Shown in pieces: positions 25,528-33,734 of a stretch of DNA of 38,863 nt. How positions within the stretch are numbered: position 1 is the first letter of the stretch; the number at the start of each line of letters is the position of its first letter. The notes beneath the pieces are model-generated. The model searched no databases, was not told where the DNA came from, and worked only from the letters and a program-made list of their open reading frames with translations. Both the position numbers and the translations under genes were made by a program. Location: positions 1 through 38,863 of the forward strand of contig NZ_AKJL01000080.1 in the NCBI RefSeq assembly GCF_000282355.1, in the 5' to 3' direction. Source of the DNA: Pseudomonas sp. GM49 (GTDB lineage: Bacteria; Pseudomonadota; Gammaproteobacteria; Pseudomonadales; Pseudomonadaceae).

Positions 25528-26757
25528 TCAGGCTGCAGTAAAACGGATAGGAAGCGAGGCAATTCCGTTGATGAAACGGGACGGAATCATCTCTGGTTCT
25601 GCAGTCAATTCGATGTTCTTAAACTCTTTGAGAGTCTCCGCAATCAAGAACGGCAGTTCGAGTCGTGCGAGGTGTGCACCCAGGCAGGTATGGCGACCGC
25701 CACCCCCGAAACCGAGATGAGGATTCGGTGAACGAAGCACGTCGAATTTATTAGGGTTTTCGAATTTGCTGTCATCGCGGTTAGCCGAGTTGTACCACAT
25801 GACGACTTTCTGACCTTCAGCGATGTGTTGGCCATTGATCTCAGTATCACGGGTCGCCGTGCGGCGCATGTGCATGACTGGAGTTACCCAGCGAACCAGT
25901 TCTTCAAACCCTGTCACCGCAACTGCAGCCGGGTTGTTAGCCCAGATCTTCATCTGATCCGGAAACTCGAGGAAGCACTTCATTGCATGTGCACCCACAG
26001 TACCGGTGGTCTCCATGCCCGCAGTCACCAGCAGTTGAAAGAAGTAGCCGGCCTCTACGTCATTGAGCTTCTTGCCTTCTACTTCGGCAGCCAAGATCAG
26101 CGAAAGAATGTCGTCCCCTGGATTCTTACGCTTTTCTACCGCGAGCTGACGCCCATAGTCATTGAGCTCAGCAAAAGCGCTGGTGATAGCTGGGATTGCA
26201 TTTTCACCTAGGGTGTCGCCTGCCAGTGCAGTGACGGTGAGTTCGTGTAGACGTTTGCGGTTTTCTTTCGGTGCGCCGAGGAAGTCACACACAACTTCCA
26301 CTGGAAATGCTTGGGCTACGTCTCGGGCGTAGTCACATTCGCCACGCTCCTTCGCCGCTGCTACTACTTCAACGGCATAGCGTTTAGCTGCGTCCGTCAT
26401 TTTGGCCACGCCTTGTGGAGAAAAGGCGCGAGCAACGACCTGGCGGAGCTTGAAGTGCTGTGGTGCATCCATGTTGAGGAACCAGCCCTCTTGATGCGCC
26501 TCTTCAACACTCTGATCGCCAAGGATGGTTCCTTGTCCGCTGATAAAGGTTTTTGCATCGCCGCTCACGGCGACAACGTCGTCGTATCGCGTAACCGACC
26601 AAAACCCTTCGCTTCCGTACTCTGGGGATCCTTCAGGGAACTCGCTCCAAGTGACTGGTTTATTGGCCCGAAGGGCTGCGAAAGCTTCCTCGCGATCATG
26701 GCGCTTCCAGAAGTTGAGATCGGCCAAGTTTATGCTATCGACATCAATGCGGCTCAT
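25528..26757 (-). CDS. Cytochrome P450 (bacterial class I, soluble)
   Basis: A 409-residue soluble P450. The I-helix is LVTAGMETTGT near residue 245 (acid-Thr pair for O2 activation), ELVRW supplies the ExxR motif near 285, and HLGFGGGGRHTCLGAHLAR carries the heme-thiolate Cys358. RRTATRDTEINGQHI and VVMWYNSANRDDSKF are like CYP124/125/142-type or terpenoid-hydroxylating P450s, so an alkyl or isoprenoid side chain is a plausible target. It needs a ferredoxin and reductase, and both are in the same operon. The gap to the ureohydrolase gene is 26 bases. AATAAAAA before the ribosome site could bind Crc/Hfq. Substrate unknown. Confidence 0.95.
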   Translation of the reverse strand: MSRIDVDSINLADLNFWKRHDREEAFAALRANKPVTWSEFPEGSPEYGSEGFWSVTRYDDVVAVSGDAKTFISGQGTILGDQSVEEAHQEGWFLNMDAPQHFKLRQVVARAFSPQGVAKMTDAAKRYAVEVVAAAKERGECDYARDVAQAFPVEVVCDFLGAPKENRKRLHELTVTALAGDTLGENAIPAITSAFAELNDYGRQLAVEKRKNPGDDILSLILAAEVEGKKLNDVEAGYFFQLLVTAGMETTGTVGAHAMKCFLEFPDQMKIWANNPAAVAVTGFEELVRWVTPVMHMRRTATRDTEINGQHIAEGQKVVMWYNSANRDDSKFENPNKFDVLRSPNPHLGFGGGGRHTCLGAHLARLELPFLIAETLKEFKNIELTAEPEMIPSRFINGIASLPIRFTAA

Positions 26758-26783
26758 GGACTTATACCTACAGATGTTTTTTA

Positions 26784-27734
26784 TTAGACGTTGTGATATT
26801 TGACGCCCGGCAGTACGCAGAGCATTTCAAACAAAAGGTTTGCACCAAGCAGAGAGGTGTTGCCGGATTGGTCATAGGGCGGTGATATTTCAACCACGTC
26901 GCCGCCGATGACATTCAGCCCCTTGCAGCCGCGTACGATTTGTTGACCTTGATAGGCGGTTAGGCCACCGATTTCGGGTGTGCCAGTGCCCGGTGCTACC
27001 GATGGATCGAGCCCATCAATATCGAAGGAAATGTAGACTTTGTGATCACCGATTTTCTCTCGGATGCTCTTCATCAGAGGCTCCAAGGAAATGCCGTAAC
27101 ACTCATCGGAAGTCACGACGGTGAACCCTTTGCTTCGCGACCAATTGAAGTCATCTGGTGAATAGCCAGTACCTCGCAATCCAATCTGGAAGGTGAGGTT
27201 CGGGTTGATCAAGCCATCTTCATAGGCACGTCGAAAGGTCGTGCCGTGAGCGATACGTTCACCAAACATGTGTTCGCCAACATCAGCATGCGCATCGATA
27301 TGGATGAGCGCGACTGGCCCATGCTTCTTCGCAATTGACTGAAGAATTGGGTAGGTAATGGTGTGATCGCCACCGAGCGTGAGAGGTGCGACATCATGTT
27401 TAAGAATGATGTCGTACGATTCCTCGATACGTCTGACCGCGTCAGGCAAATTGAATGTGTTGATTGCGACATCACCGATGTCTGCGACCTGGATACTTTC
27501 AAAAGGCGCCGCGCCGGTTGCCAGGTTGAACGGTCGTAGTAGGCACGACTCTGCTCGAATGCTACGTGGCCCCATTCGAGTGCCTGAGCGGTTGGAGGTG
27601 CCAATATCAAGCGGTACTCCGACAAAGCACGCGTCAAGGCCTTCGGTTGTTTCCGCTGACGGAAGACGCAGCATGGTCGGAATGCCACCGAAGCGAGGCA
27701 TTTGGTTTCCGCCCAAGGGTTGATTGAAGTTCAT
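26784..27734 (-). CDS. Ureohydrolase (agmatinase / guanidinobutyrase type)
   Basis: A 316-residue ureohydrolase with a complete binuclear Mn site: His124 (GGDHT), Asp147, His149 and Asp151 (IDAHADVGE), Asp238 and Asp240 (SFDIDGLDPSVAPGTGTPE). Such enzymes release urea from guanidino compounds. Length and N-terminus (MPRFGGIPTMLRLP) match the Pseudomonas guanidinobutyrase/guanidinopropionase group (GbuA, GpuA) as well as agmatinase. AGAGGTACTCCT precedes the ATG. Its place between P450 and ferredoxin genes is unusual and implies that the P450 substrate carries a guanidino group, or that the pathway produces one. Confidence 0.92.
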   Translation of the reverse strand: MNFNQPLGGNQMPRFGGIPTMLRLPSAETTEGLDACFVGVPLDIGTSNRSGTRMGPRSIRAESCLLRPFNLATGAAPFESIQVADIGDVAINTFNLPDAVRRIEESYDIILKHDVAPLTLGGDHTITYPILQSIAKKHGPVALIHIDAHADVGEHMFGERIAHGTTFRRAYEDGLINPNLTFQIGLRGTGYSPDDFNWSRSKGFTVVTSDECYGISLEPLMKSIREKIGDHKVYISFDIDGLDPSVAPGTGTPEIGGLTAYQGQQIVRGCKGLNVIGGDVVEISPPYDQSGNTSLLGANLLFEMLCVLPGVKYHNV

Positions 27735-27770
27735 AGGAGTACCTCTTTATCCAACAGTGATGTGACCAGA

Positions 27771-28091
27771 TCAGCTTTGCTGACTTGGTACATTGATGAC
27801 TAAGCCTTCCATTTCAGGAGTGATCCTGAGCTGGCAAGAAAGTCGGCTGTTGGCATCCGGCTCATATGCGTATTCCAGCATGTCGGCTTCCATGACTTCG
27901 GCGCCCTGGAGCTTTTCTCTCCACTCGGGGGCGATGTAGACGTGGCAGGTCGCGCACGCGCACGAGCCGCCACAATCAGCTTCAATTCCTTTGACCAGGT
28001 TGTTGACCGCTGCCTCCATGACGGTGCCGCCAACTTTTGCGTCTACGTCGACGGAGGAACCATCAGGTTGCACGAAAGTAATCTTGACCAT
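27771..28091 (-). CDS. 2Fe-2S ferredoxin (putidaredoxin type)
   Basis: A 106-residue adrenodoxin/putidaredoxin-class ferredoxin. Cluster ligands are Cys40, Cys46, Cys49 (C-x5-C-x2-C) and Cys86; Cys44 is an additional non-ligand Cys. LQGAEVMEADMLEYAYEPDANSRL is the usual interaction-helix and loop region. It should carry electrons from the reductase (32069-30843) to the P450. The leader is A-rich (AATAATAAAA directly before the ATG), with GAGAT as a weak ribosome site, matching the AAnAAnAA catabolite-control motif. Confidence 0.95.
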   Translation of the reverse strand: MVKITFVQPDGSSVDVDAKVGGTVMEAAVNNLVKGIEADCGGSCACATCHVYIAPEWREKLQGAEVMEADMLEYAYEPDANSRLSCQLRITPEMEGLVINVPSQQS

Positions 28092-28115
28092 TTTTATTAT
28101 CTCGACTGGATGGAG

Positions 28116-29393
28116 TTAAGCCTTCATCGCCAAGGCAAGGCGGGAAAGTCCGATTTCCAGGATGTCGTCATTGATGTTCAGAGGTGTGGAGACGCGAATG
28201 GTGTTGCCGTAGTAGCCGCACGGCAGCAACAGCAAACCAAGCTCTCGAGCGGTAGTCGCAACGCGTTTGGTTGCTTCCGCGTCCGGAGTGTTCGAACCGA
28301 GCTCGGTGACAATTTCAAAGGCGACCATTGCGCCTAGAGCACGGATATCGCCAATCGGCAGAACAGTTGAATCGGTGCTGTTTTTGAGGTCGGCCAGGAA
28401 CGCCTGAATCCGCTCGCCAATCTGCGTGGCGCGCTGGAGCAGTTGTTCACTTTCAATTACGTCGAGCACTGCGTTTGCAGCGGCACAGGCCAGTGGGTTG
28501 CCCGCGAAGGTACCGCCCAAGAAGCCTGGTGGAGGGCCGTCAATCACTTCGGCACGACCAATCAAGCCAGCGAGCGGCAAGCCACCGCCCATAGCTTTAC
28601 CAACACAGATCAGGTCGGGCTCAATGTCCGCGTGCTCGACAGCGAAGAACTTGCCTGTGCGACCAAATCCGGATTGCACTTCGTCGACAACGAGGCAGAT
28701 TCCATACTGATCGCAGATGGCGCGCAGGCGCTGAAGGAACGGTTTCGACGCTTGGTAGAAACCACCTTCGCCCTGAACCGGCTCAATCACGATGGCAGCG
28801 ACCTGATCCGGAGCGATGCTCGCGCGGAACAGGTGATCGAGCGCTCGCAAGCTTTCCTCTTCCGACGTCCCGTGATGGGGGATCGGGAATGGCACCTGGA
28901 AAATGCCTGCTTGTGATGGCGTCACACCCGAGCGAAGTGGCAGAACCTTACCTGTCATCGCGAGTGCGAGTTGTGTCCGACCGTGAAACGAGCCGGTGAA
29001 AGTCACAACGCCTTGGCGACCGGTGTGAAAACGAGCAACTTTGACGGCGTTCTCAGTGGCTTCAGCGCCCGTGGTGAAAAGCACGGATTTCGAATTTTCA
29101 ATTGGAGCGAGCGTGTTCAGTCGCTCACAGAGTTGCACATACGGTTCGCAAGAAATCACTGGAAAACCGATGTGCGCGTATTGCGTGAGTTGATTCTGAA
29201 TTGCCTTAACCACTTTTGGGTGCAGGTTGCCGGTATTGTTCACGGCAATACCCGAGGCAAAGTCGACGTAATGCTGGCCTTCAACATCCCAGAGTTCGCT
29301 GCCTTCGGCACGCTGGACGAATACAGGATGGGAAGTCGCGGCACCGCGAGGGAGTGCACGGTCGCGTCGGGTCAAAAGGTCTTTGTTAGTCAT
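28116..29393 (-). CDS. gabT: 4-aminobutyrate aminotransferase (GabT type)
   Basis: A 425-residue class III aminotransferase very close in wording to GabT: RGAATSHPVFVQRAEGSELWDVEG, FASGIAVNNTGNLHPKVVKAI, LFTTGAEATENAVKVAR, SFHGRTQLALAMTG, VVDEVQSGFGRTGKFFA, and GKAMGGGLPLAG with the PLP-binding Lys. It converts GABA plus 2-oxoglutarate to succinate semialdehyde and glutamate. I favour the second ATG (29393) because GAGA is better spaced from it than from ATG 29399. It follows the second aldehyde dehydrogenase by nine bases, so GABA is probably an intermediate of this operon. It is likely an extra copy specific to this pathway. Confidence 0.88.
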   Translation of the reverse strand: MTNKDLLTRRDRALPRGAATSHPVFVQRAEGSELWDVEGQHYVDFASGIAVNNTGNLHPKVVKAIQNQLTQYAHIGFPVISCEPYVQLCERLNTLAPIENSKSVLFTTGAEATENAVKVARFHTGRQGVVTFTGSFHGRTQLALAMTGKVLPLRSGVTPSQAGIFQVPFPIPHHGTSEEESLRALDHLFRASIAPDQVAAIVIEPVQGEGGFYQASKPFLQRLRAICDQYGICLVVDEVQSGFGRTGKFFAVEHADIEPDLICVGKAMGGGLPLAGLIGRAEVIDGPPPGFLGGTFAGNPLACAAANAVLDVIESEQLLQRATQIGERIQAFLADLKNSTDSTVLPIGDIRALGAMVAFEIVTELGSNTPDAEATKRVATTARELGLLLLPCGYYGNTIRVSTPLNINDDILEIGLSRLALAMKA

Positions 29394-29402
29394 CGCCATT
29401 TC

Positions 29403-30803
29403 TCAATTCAGTACGTCGGAGCGCCAAACCATCATTTTTTCGATCTGCATTTCGTGCATGGTGTAAGGAATGCCACCCACGCCATGACCTGAGTGTCGGG
29501 CGCCTGCGAAAGGCATCCAGTCGACTCGGAATAGGGTGTTTTCGTTAACCATCACCGCAGTCCCGTCCAGGTGCCGGTAGCAGTACAGGGCGGTATCCAC
29601 GTTCTGAGTGAACACGGCTGCCTGGAAAGAGAAGGGCAGGGAATTTGCTTCGTGCAGTGCCTCATCGAGGCTGTCGTAGCTGTACACACAGATGACCGGG
29701 CCGAAGACTTCCTTGCGCATCACATCGGAATCTTTCGGCGGATCGAGGAGAACGGTAGGGCTGTAGCAGCTATCCGAGATGCGCTCACCACCGCAGATGA
29801 GTTGAGCGCCGCCATCGATTGCGCTTGTAACCCACTGATCGATTCGATTGATCTCGCTGTGTGAAATCAGAGGGCCGACGTCAGTATCAAGAGACAGGGG
29901 GTCTCCAACGATTGCTTTAGATGCCAGCTCAGCGAGTCCTTGTGCAACCTTCTTCGCAATTTTTCGATCTGCGAAAACGCGTTGTACAGATACGCAGGCC
30001 TGTCCGGCGTGCCAGAAACCACCACGGGCCAAACGCGGAAGAGCCATTTCGAGATCGGCGTCTTCGGCAACGATCACAGGTGCTACACCGCCGTGCTCCA
30101 ATGCACAACGGGTGCCGGCAGCCAAATTGGAGCGCAACATCCAGCCCACTGCAGCCGAACCGATGAATGAGAAAAAGCCTACTCGGGAGTCAGCGACAAG
30201 CTTAACGATGAGATCGTTGCTGTTCGGCAAAACGATTTGGGCCCAGGCTTTAGGCAGGCCTGCCTCGTAGAGAATATTGATGAACGCGTAGGCGCTCATC
30301 GGCGTTTTTACCGCTGGCTTGATGATTACCGGTGCCCCCACAGCGATGGCAGGGGCAGCTTGGTGAACGACCAGGTTGAACGGATGGTTGAACGCACTAA
30401 CGCCCACCACGACACCAATAGGCTCATGCTGTGTGAAGGCGATACGGCCGGCCGACGTTGCGTTCAAGTCCATGGGAATGACGGAACCGGCTTTGCCTCG
30501 GATTTCTTCGATGCAGATGTGCAGACAATCGATGCCACGGTCTACTTCGATCAACGAATCTTTAAGCGGTTTTCCGCTTTCTTGAGCAACGATGCGCGCC
30601 AGCTCTTCACGACGCACCCCAATCAATGTCGCAGCTTTACGCAAGATTTCGATTCGCTCAGCCTTTTTCAGCCAGCCTTTACGATTGCGGAACAAATCAT
30701 GGGCAGTTGCAATCGCCTGCTCGATTTCTTGTTCTGTATTTGCGCGGATTTCGGCTATTTCTTTGCCATCAAAAGGCGCGATAACTTTGATCATTTCGCT
30801 CAT
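29403..30803 (-). CDS. NAD(P)-dependent aldehyde dehydrogenase (semialdehyde dehydrogenase-like)
   Basis: A 466-residue aldehyde dehydrogenase. FNHPFNLVVHQAAPAIA and IIKPAVKTP bind the cofactor, LEHGGVAP has the general base Glu236 and GFWHAGQACVSVQRVF the nucleophile Cys270. The shorter length and the GQACVSVQR wording place it with lactaldehyde/succinate-semialdehyde/phosphonoacetaldehyde-type dehydrogenases rather than PuuC. Following GabT logic, it probably oxidises succinate semialdehyde or another small semialdehyde to the acid. It lies between the ferredoxin reductase and GabT genes in the operon. The cofactor preference (NAD or NADP) is not clear. Confidence 0.87.
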   Translation of the reverse strand: MSEMIKVIAPFDGKEIAEIRANTEQEIEQAIATAHDLFRNRKGWLKKAERIEILRKAATLIGVRREELARIVAQESGKPLKDSLIEVDRGIDCLHICIEEIRGKAGSVIPMDLNATSAGRIAFTQHEPIGVVVGVSAFNHPFNLVVHQAAPAIAVGAPVIIKPAVKTPMSAYAFINILYEAGLPKAWAQIVLPNSNDLIVKLVADSRVGFFSFIGSAAVGWMLRSNLAAGTRCALEHGGVAPVIVAEDADLEMALPRLARGGFWHAGQACVSVQRVFADRKIAKKVAQGLAELASKAIVGDPLSLDTDVGPLISHSEINRIDQWVTSAIDGGAQLICGGERISDSCYSPTVLLDPPKDSDVMRKEVFGPVICVYSYDSLDEALHEANSLPFSFQAAVFTQNVDTALYCYRHLDGTAVMVNENTLFRVDWMPFAGARHSGHGVGGIPYTMHEMQIEKMMVWRSDVLN

Positions 30804-30842
30804 GTGTACGTGTCCGGAGAGATGAAAAATGGAACTCGGGGA

Positions 30843-32069
30843 TTAGCTGGCCAGGAGTGATTTCAGCTCTACATCCAGAGCACTAACCTTCTCTGGAATC
30901 GGACTGATGCCTGCCGTAATCAGCTTTCGCGCAACCATGTGGTCGCCAGCGGAATTGATGCTTTCAACCGCGATCAGTTTTCCTTGGCGATAATGGAAAA
31001 CGCTGAATTTGCGCTGCTCCAGGTCTCCGCGAACAACGTACTGATCCGTCCCAATAGGTAGGCCGACAGTTTGAAGTTTTATCTCGCCTTGATCCGACCA
31101 GAACCAAGGTGCGATGTGGTAGGCAACGCGCTGTCCGAGAAGCGTGGAGGCGACCACTTTGGCCTGGTCGATAGCGTTCTGAACCGACTCCAGACGGAAT
31201 CGGCCACCGGCATACTGATTGGGGTGATTGGTGCAGTCGCCAGCTGAGAGGATGTCTGGGTCAGAGGTCACGGCGAACTCATCAACCAGGATTCCGTTGT
31301 CACAATCCAATCCAGCGGCTTGTGCCAGTTCAATGTTGGGCAGTGCACCGACACCGACGAGAACCAGATCGCAATCAATTGTTTCGCCATTTTCCAGATG
31401 CACCTGCTGCACGCGTTCCGAACCGGTAAGTTTCGTGATGCGGGCACCGGTGACGACATTTACGCCGATGCTTTGCTGATAGCTTTTGAAGAACTCTGAG
31501 CTAACCGGGGAAACTGCTCGCTCCATCAAACGCGACGAATACTCAAGCACCGTCACGTTTTTACCGAGCCCTGCCGCACAAGCCGCCACTTCCAAGCCGA
31601 TAAATCCACCGCCGATGATGACGATGTTTTGATTGCTGCTGATGTCATCCCGCAGGTTTGCGGCATGTAGAAAAGAGCGCAGCGAGTGGACGCCTTGCAG
31701 GTTAGAACCTTCGATTGTCAGTTCACGCGGGCGCGTCCCCGTGGCCAGAACGAGCTTGTCATAATTGAATGACCTTCCACCCTTGGTGAGCACCGTTTTG
31801 AGTTTGCGGTTGATGTGTTCAACCGTATCGCCGCAAACCAGCTTGATGTCGTTCTCTGAGTAAAACTCAGCAGGTCTCAATTGGATGGAGGTTTCATCCG
31901 CCTGATGCTTAAGGTATGCCTTGGAAAGTGGAGGGCGCTGATAAGGGATGTTGGACTCATCACCGATAATCACCAGTCGACCTTTAAAGCCACTCTGACG
32001 AAGCGAGGCAGTGACTTGGAAGCCTGCCTGCCCAGCTCCGATGACCACGATAGTTTCATTGTTGTTCAT
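30843..32069 (-). CDS. FAD-dependent ferredoxin reductase (putidaredoxin reductase type)
   Basis: A 408-residue two-dinucleotide-fold reductase: VVIGAGQAGFQ near residue 8 for FAD, PYQRPPLSKAYL, VLATGTRPREL, VIIGGGFIGLEVAA near 148 for NAD(P)H, and GILVDEFAVTSDPDILSAGDC for FAD. This is the rubredoxin/putidaredoxin reductase family, which passes electrons from NADH to a 2Fe-2S ferredoxin. I chose the ATG at 32069 because GAGG is eight bases before it; ATG 32075 is too close to GAGG and the longer frame to 32174 overlaps the previous gene without a ribosome site. With the ferredoxin and P450 it completes a class I P450 system. Confidence 0.93.
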   Translation of the reverse strand: MNNNETIVVIGAGQAGFQVTASLRQSGFKGRLVIIGDESNIPYQRPPLSKAYLKHQADETSIQLRPAEFYSENDIKLVCGDTVEHINRKLKTVLTKGGRSFNYDKLVLATGTRPRELTIEGSNLQGVHSLRSFLHAANLRDDISSNQNIVIIGGGFIGLEVAACAAGLGKNVTVLEYSSRLMERAVSPVSSEFFKSYQQSIGVNVVTGARITKLTGSERVQQVHLENGETIDCDLVLVGVGALPNIELAQAAGLDCDNGILVDEFAVTSDPDILSAGDCTNHPNQYAGGRFRLESVQNAIDQAKVVASTLLGQRVAYHIAPWFWSDQGEIKLQTVGLPIGTDQYVVRGDLEQRKFSVFHYRQGKLIAVESINSAGDHMVARKLITAGISPIPEKVSALDVELKSLLAS

Positions 32070-32079
32070 GGCCATTACC

Positions 32080-33564
32080 TCAATACTTGATCCAGGTGGT
32101 TTTAAGTGCTGAGTATTTTTCGAAAGCGTGCAGCGAGTTGTCGCGACCGTTACCGGATTGCTTGACCCCACCAAATGGCACCAAAGGAGAAATCATGTCG
32201 ACCGTATTCACCGTGACGGTGCCGGCTTTGAGTGCTTCGGCAACGCGGTGTGCCCGGGACAGGTTGGACGTGAACACAGAAGCCATCAGCCCATAGATCG
32301 AGTCGTTGGCTATGGCTACGGCTTCTTCTTCAGACTTGAATTTCAGAATGCTGAGAACAGGGCCGAAGATTTCTTCACGTGCGACCTGCATTTCGTTTGT
32401 GACGTTGGTGAAGATGGTTGGGCGGATGAAGTTTTCGCTGTCATTGATACAAACCAGCTCGCCGCCATAGGTGAGTGTTGCTTCCTTCTTTCCTTGCTCA
32501 ACGAATTTCATGACACGCTGCGTGTGCAGTGTTTCTACCATCGAACCCATGAGTGCTTCTGGTGCAAGAGGGTCTGCTGGTTCGTAGGCTTCGGCGTATT
32601 TCACGACCTTGCTAACGAACTCGTCATGGATGCTTTCCTCAACGAGCAGGCGCGTTGGGGAAGAACAGACTTCACCTTGGTTGTAGAAAACTCGAGCGGC
32701 AAGCTCTGCTGCCAGATCCAGATTTTCGGTGTCCGCAAAAACGATGTTTGGACTTTTGCCACCACACTCCAACCACACTAGCTTCATGTTCGATTCGGCA
32801 GAGTAGCGGAGGAAATATTTACCGACTTCGGTTGAGCCTGTGAATGCCAGGCAGGCGACATCCATGTGCAGGCCGAGTGGGGCACCGACAGCTTCACCGT
32901 AGCCGGTGACGACATTGAATATACCGTCCGGGATACCAGCTTCCTTCATGAGTGCAGCGAGCTTGATAGCTGTCAGGGGCGATTGTTCAGCGGGTTTGAG
33001 CACAACGGAGTTGCCCATGGCCAACGCAGGAACGCATTTCCAGATGGCCATATCCAGTGGGAAGTTCCATGGCACCACGCAAGCGACGACACCCAGAGCT
33101 TCCCGACGAATCAGCGCCAGGTCACCTTGACCAGTCGGTGCAACTTCGTCGTAAAGCTTGTCGACTGCTTCGGCGATCCATTGGACATACGCCACCAGTT
33201 CCGGCATTTCGTAGCTATAGGAAACCTCAACAGGTTTACCCATATCCATGGACTCGAGAAGTGATAGCTCCTCCATGTTGTCCTTCAGGAGCGATGCCAA
33301 TTTCAACAGAACGTTTTTTCGCTCGGTAGGGGAGCGCTTTGCCCAGACGCCGCTTTCGAAGCGCTCTTTGGCGACCTGTACGGCCAGATTCACATCGGCT
33401 TGATCGCAGTCGGCAATTTTCGCGATTACTTTTCCGGTCGCTGGATTAACGCAGTCGAAGGTTCTCCCAGAGACCGAATCGACGTATTCGCCATCAATGA
33501 AAGCTCTACCTTCTGGGCTCAAGCCTGCACTCTTGACCTGCCAATACTCACGAGTACGAATCAT
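32080..33564 (-). CDS. Aldehyde dehydrogenase, PuuC/KauB type
   Basis: A 494-residue aldehyde dehydrogenase. PWNFPLDMAIWKCVPALAMG and VLKPAEQSPL bind NAD(P), FTGSTEVG (241-248) is the Rossmann turn, LECGGKSPNIVF has Glu266 and YNQGEVCSSPTRL nucleophile Cys300. The wording is that of PuuC/KauB enzymes, which oxidise gamma-glutamyl-aminobutyraldehyde, 4-aminobutyraldehyde and 4-guanidinobutyraldehyde. GGAGGT is nine bases before the ATG. It is the first gene of the operon, about 100 bases from a promoter whose spacer is a 17-bp operator. It is the natural partner of the SpuC-like aminotransferase in a diamine-to-amino-acid step. Confidence 0.9.
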   Translation of the reverse strand: MIRTREYWQVKSAGLSPEGRAFIDGEYVDSVSGRTFDCVNPATGKVIAKIADCDQADVNLAVQVAKERFESGVWAKRSPTERKNVLLKLASLLKDNMEELSLLESMDMGKPVEVSYSYEMPELVAYVQWIAEAVDKLYDEVAPTGQGDLALIRREALGVVACVVPWNFPLDMAIWKCVPALAMGNSVVLKPAEQSPLTAIKLAALMKEAGIPDGIFNVVTGYGEAVGAPLGLHMDVACLAFTGSTEVGKYFLRYSAESNMKLVWLECGGKSPNIVFADTENLDLAAELAARVFYNQGEVCSSPTRLLVEESIHDEFVSKVVKYAEAYEPADPLAPEALMGSMVETLHTQRVMKFVEQGKKEATLTYGGELVCINDSENFIRPTIFTNVTNEMQVAREEIFGPVLSILKFKSEEEAVAIANDSIYGLMASVFTSNLSRAHRVAEALKAGTVTVNTVDMISPLVPFGGVKQSGNGRDNSLHAFEKYSALKTTWIKY

Positions 33565-33660
33565 CGAATTTCAACCTCCAGGTACATTTTTGTAGGTGTC
33601 CTAGAGGTAGATCGGTGGCCGCGTGGAGCCTTGCCGAAATCCTGTAGGACGTTTTGAATC

Positions 33661-33689
33661 TTTATAGCACGACAGTTGTGTTAAAAAAA
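33661..33689 (-). promoter_or_regulatory. Promoter with 17-bp operator in the spacer (nine-gene operon)
   Basis: On the minus strand TTTTTT (-35), 17 bases, TATAAA (-10). The spacer holds AACACAACTGTCGTGCT (33682-33666), matching the 16571-16587 site in 15 of 17 positions, with the same strand relation to the gene it drives. The -35 T run is also the tail of the upstream chemoreceptor gene's terminator, a very compact layout. A repressor, most likely the TetR at 20031, would block this promoter. Confidence 0.7.
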
Positions 33690-33703
33690 GACCGTTGGTC
33701 TTT
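33683..33703 (-). terminator. rho-independent terminator of the chemoreceptor gene
   Basis: On the minus strand AAAGACC, loop AAC, GGTCTTT and further T. It starts 32 bases after the chemoreceptor stop and overlaps the -35 region of the next operon. Confidence 0.8.
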
Positions 33704-33734
33704 CTCATTCATTGAAAGGAGAGGGCAAGGATCC

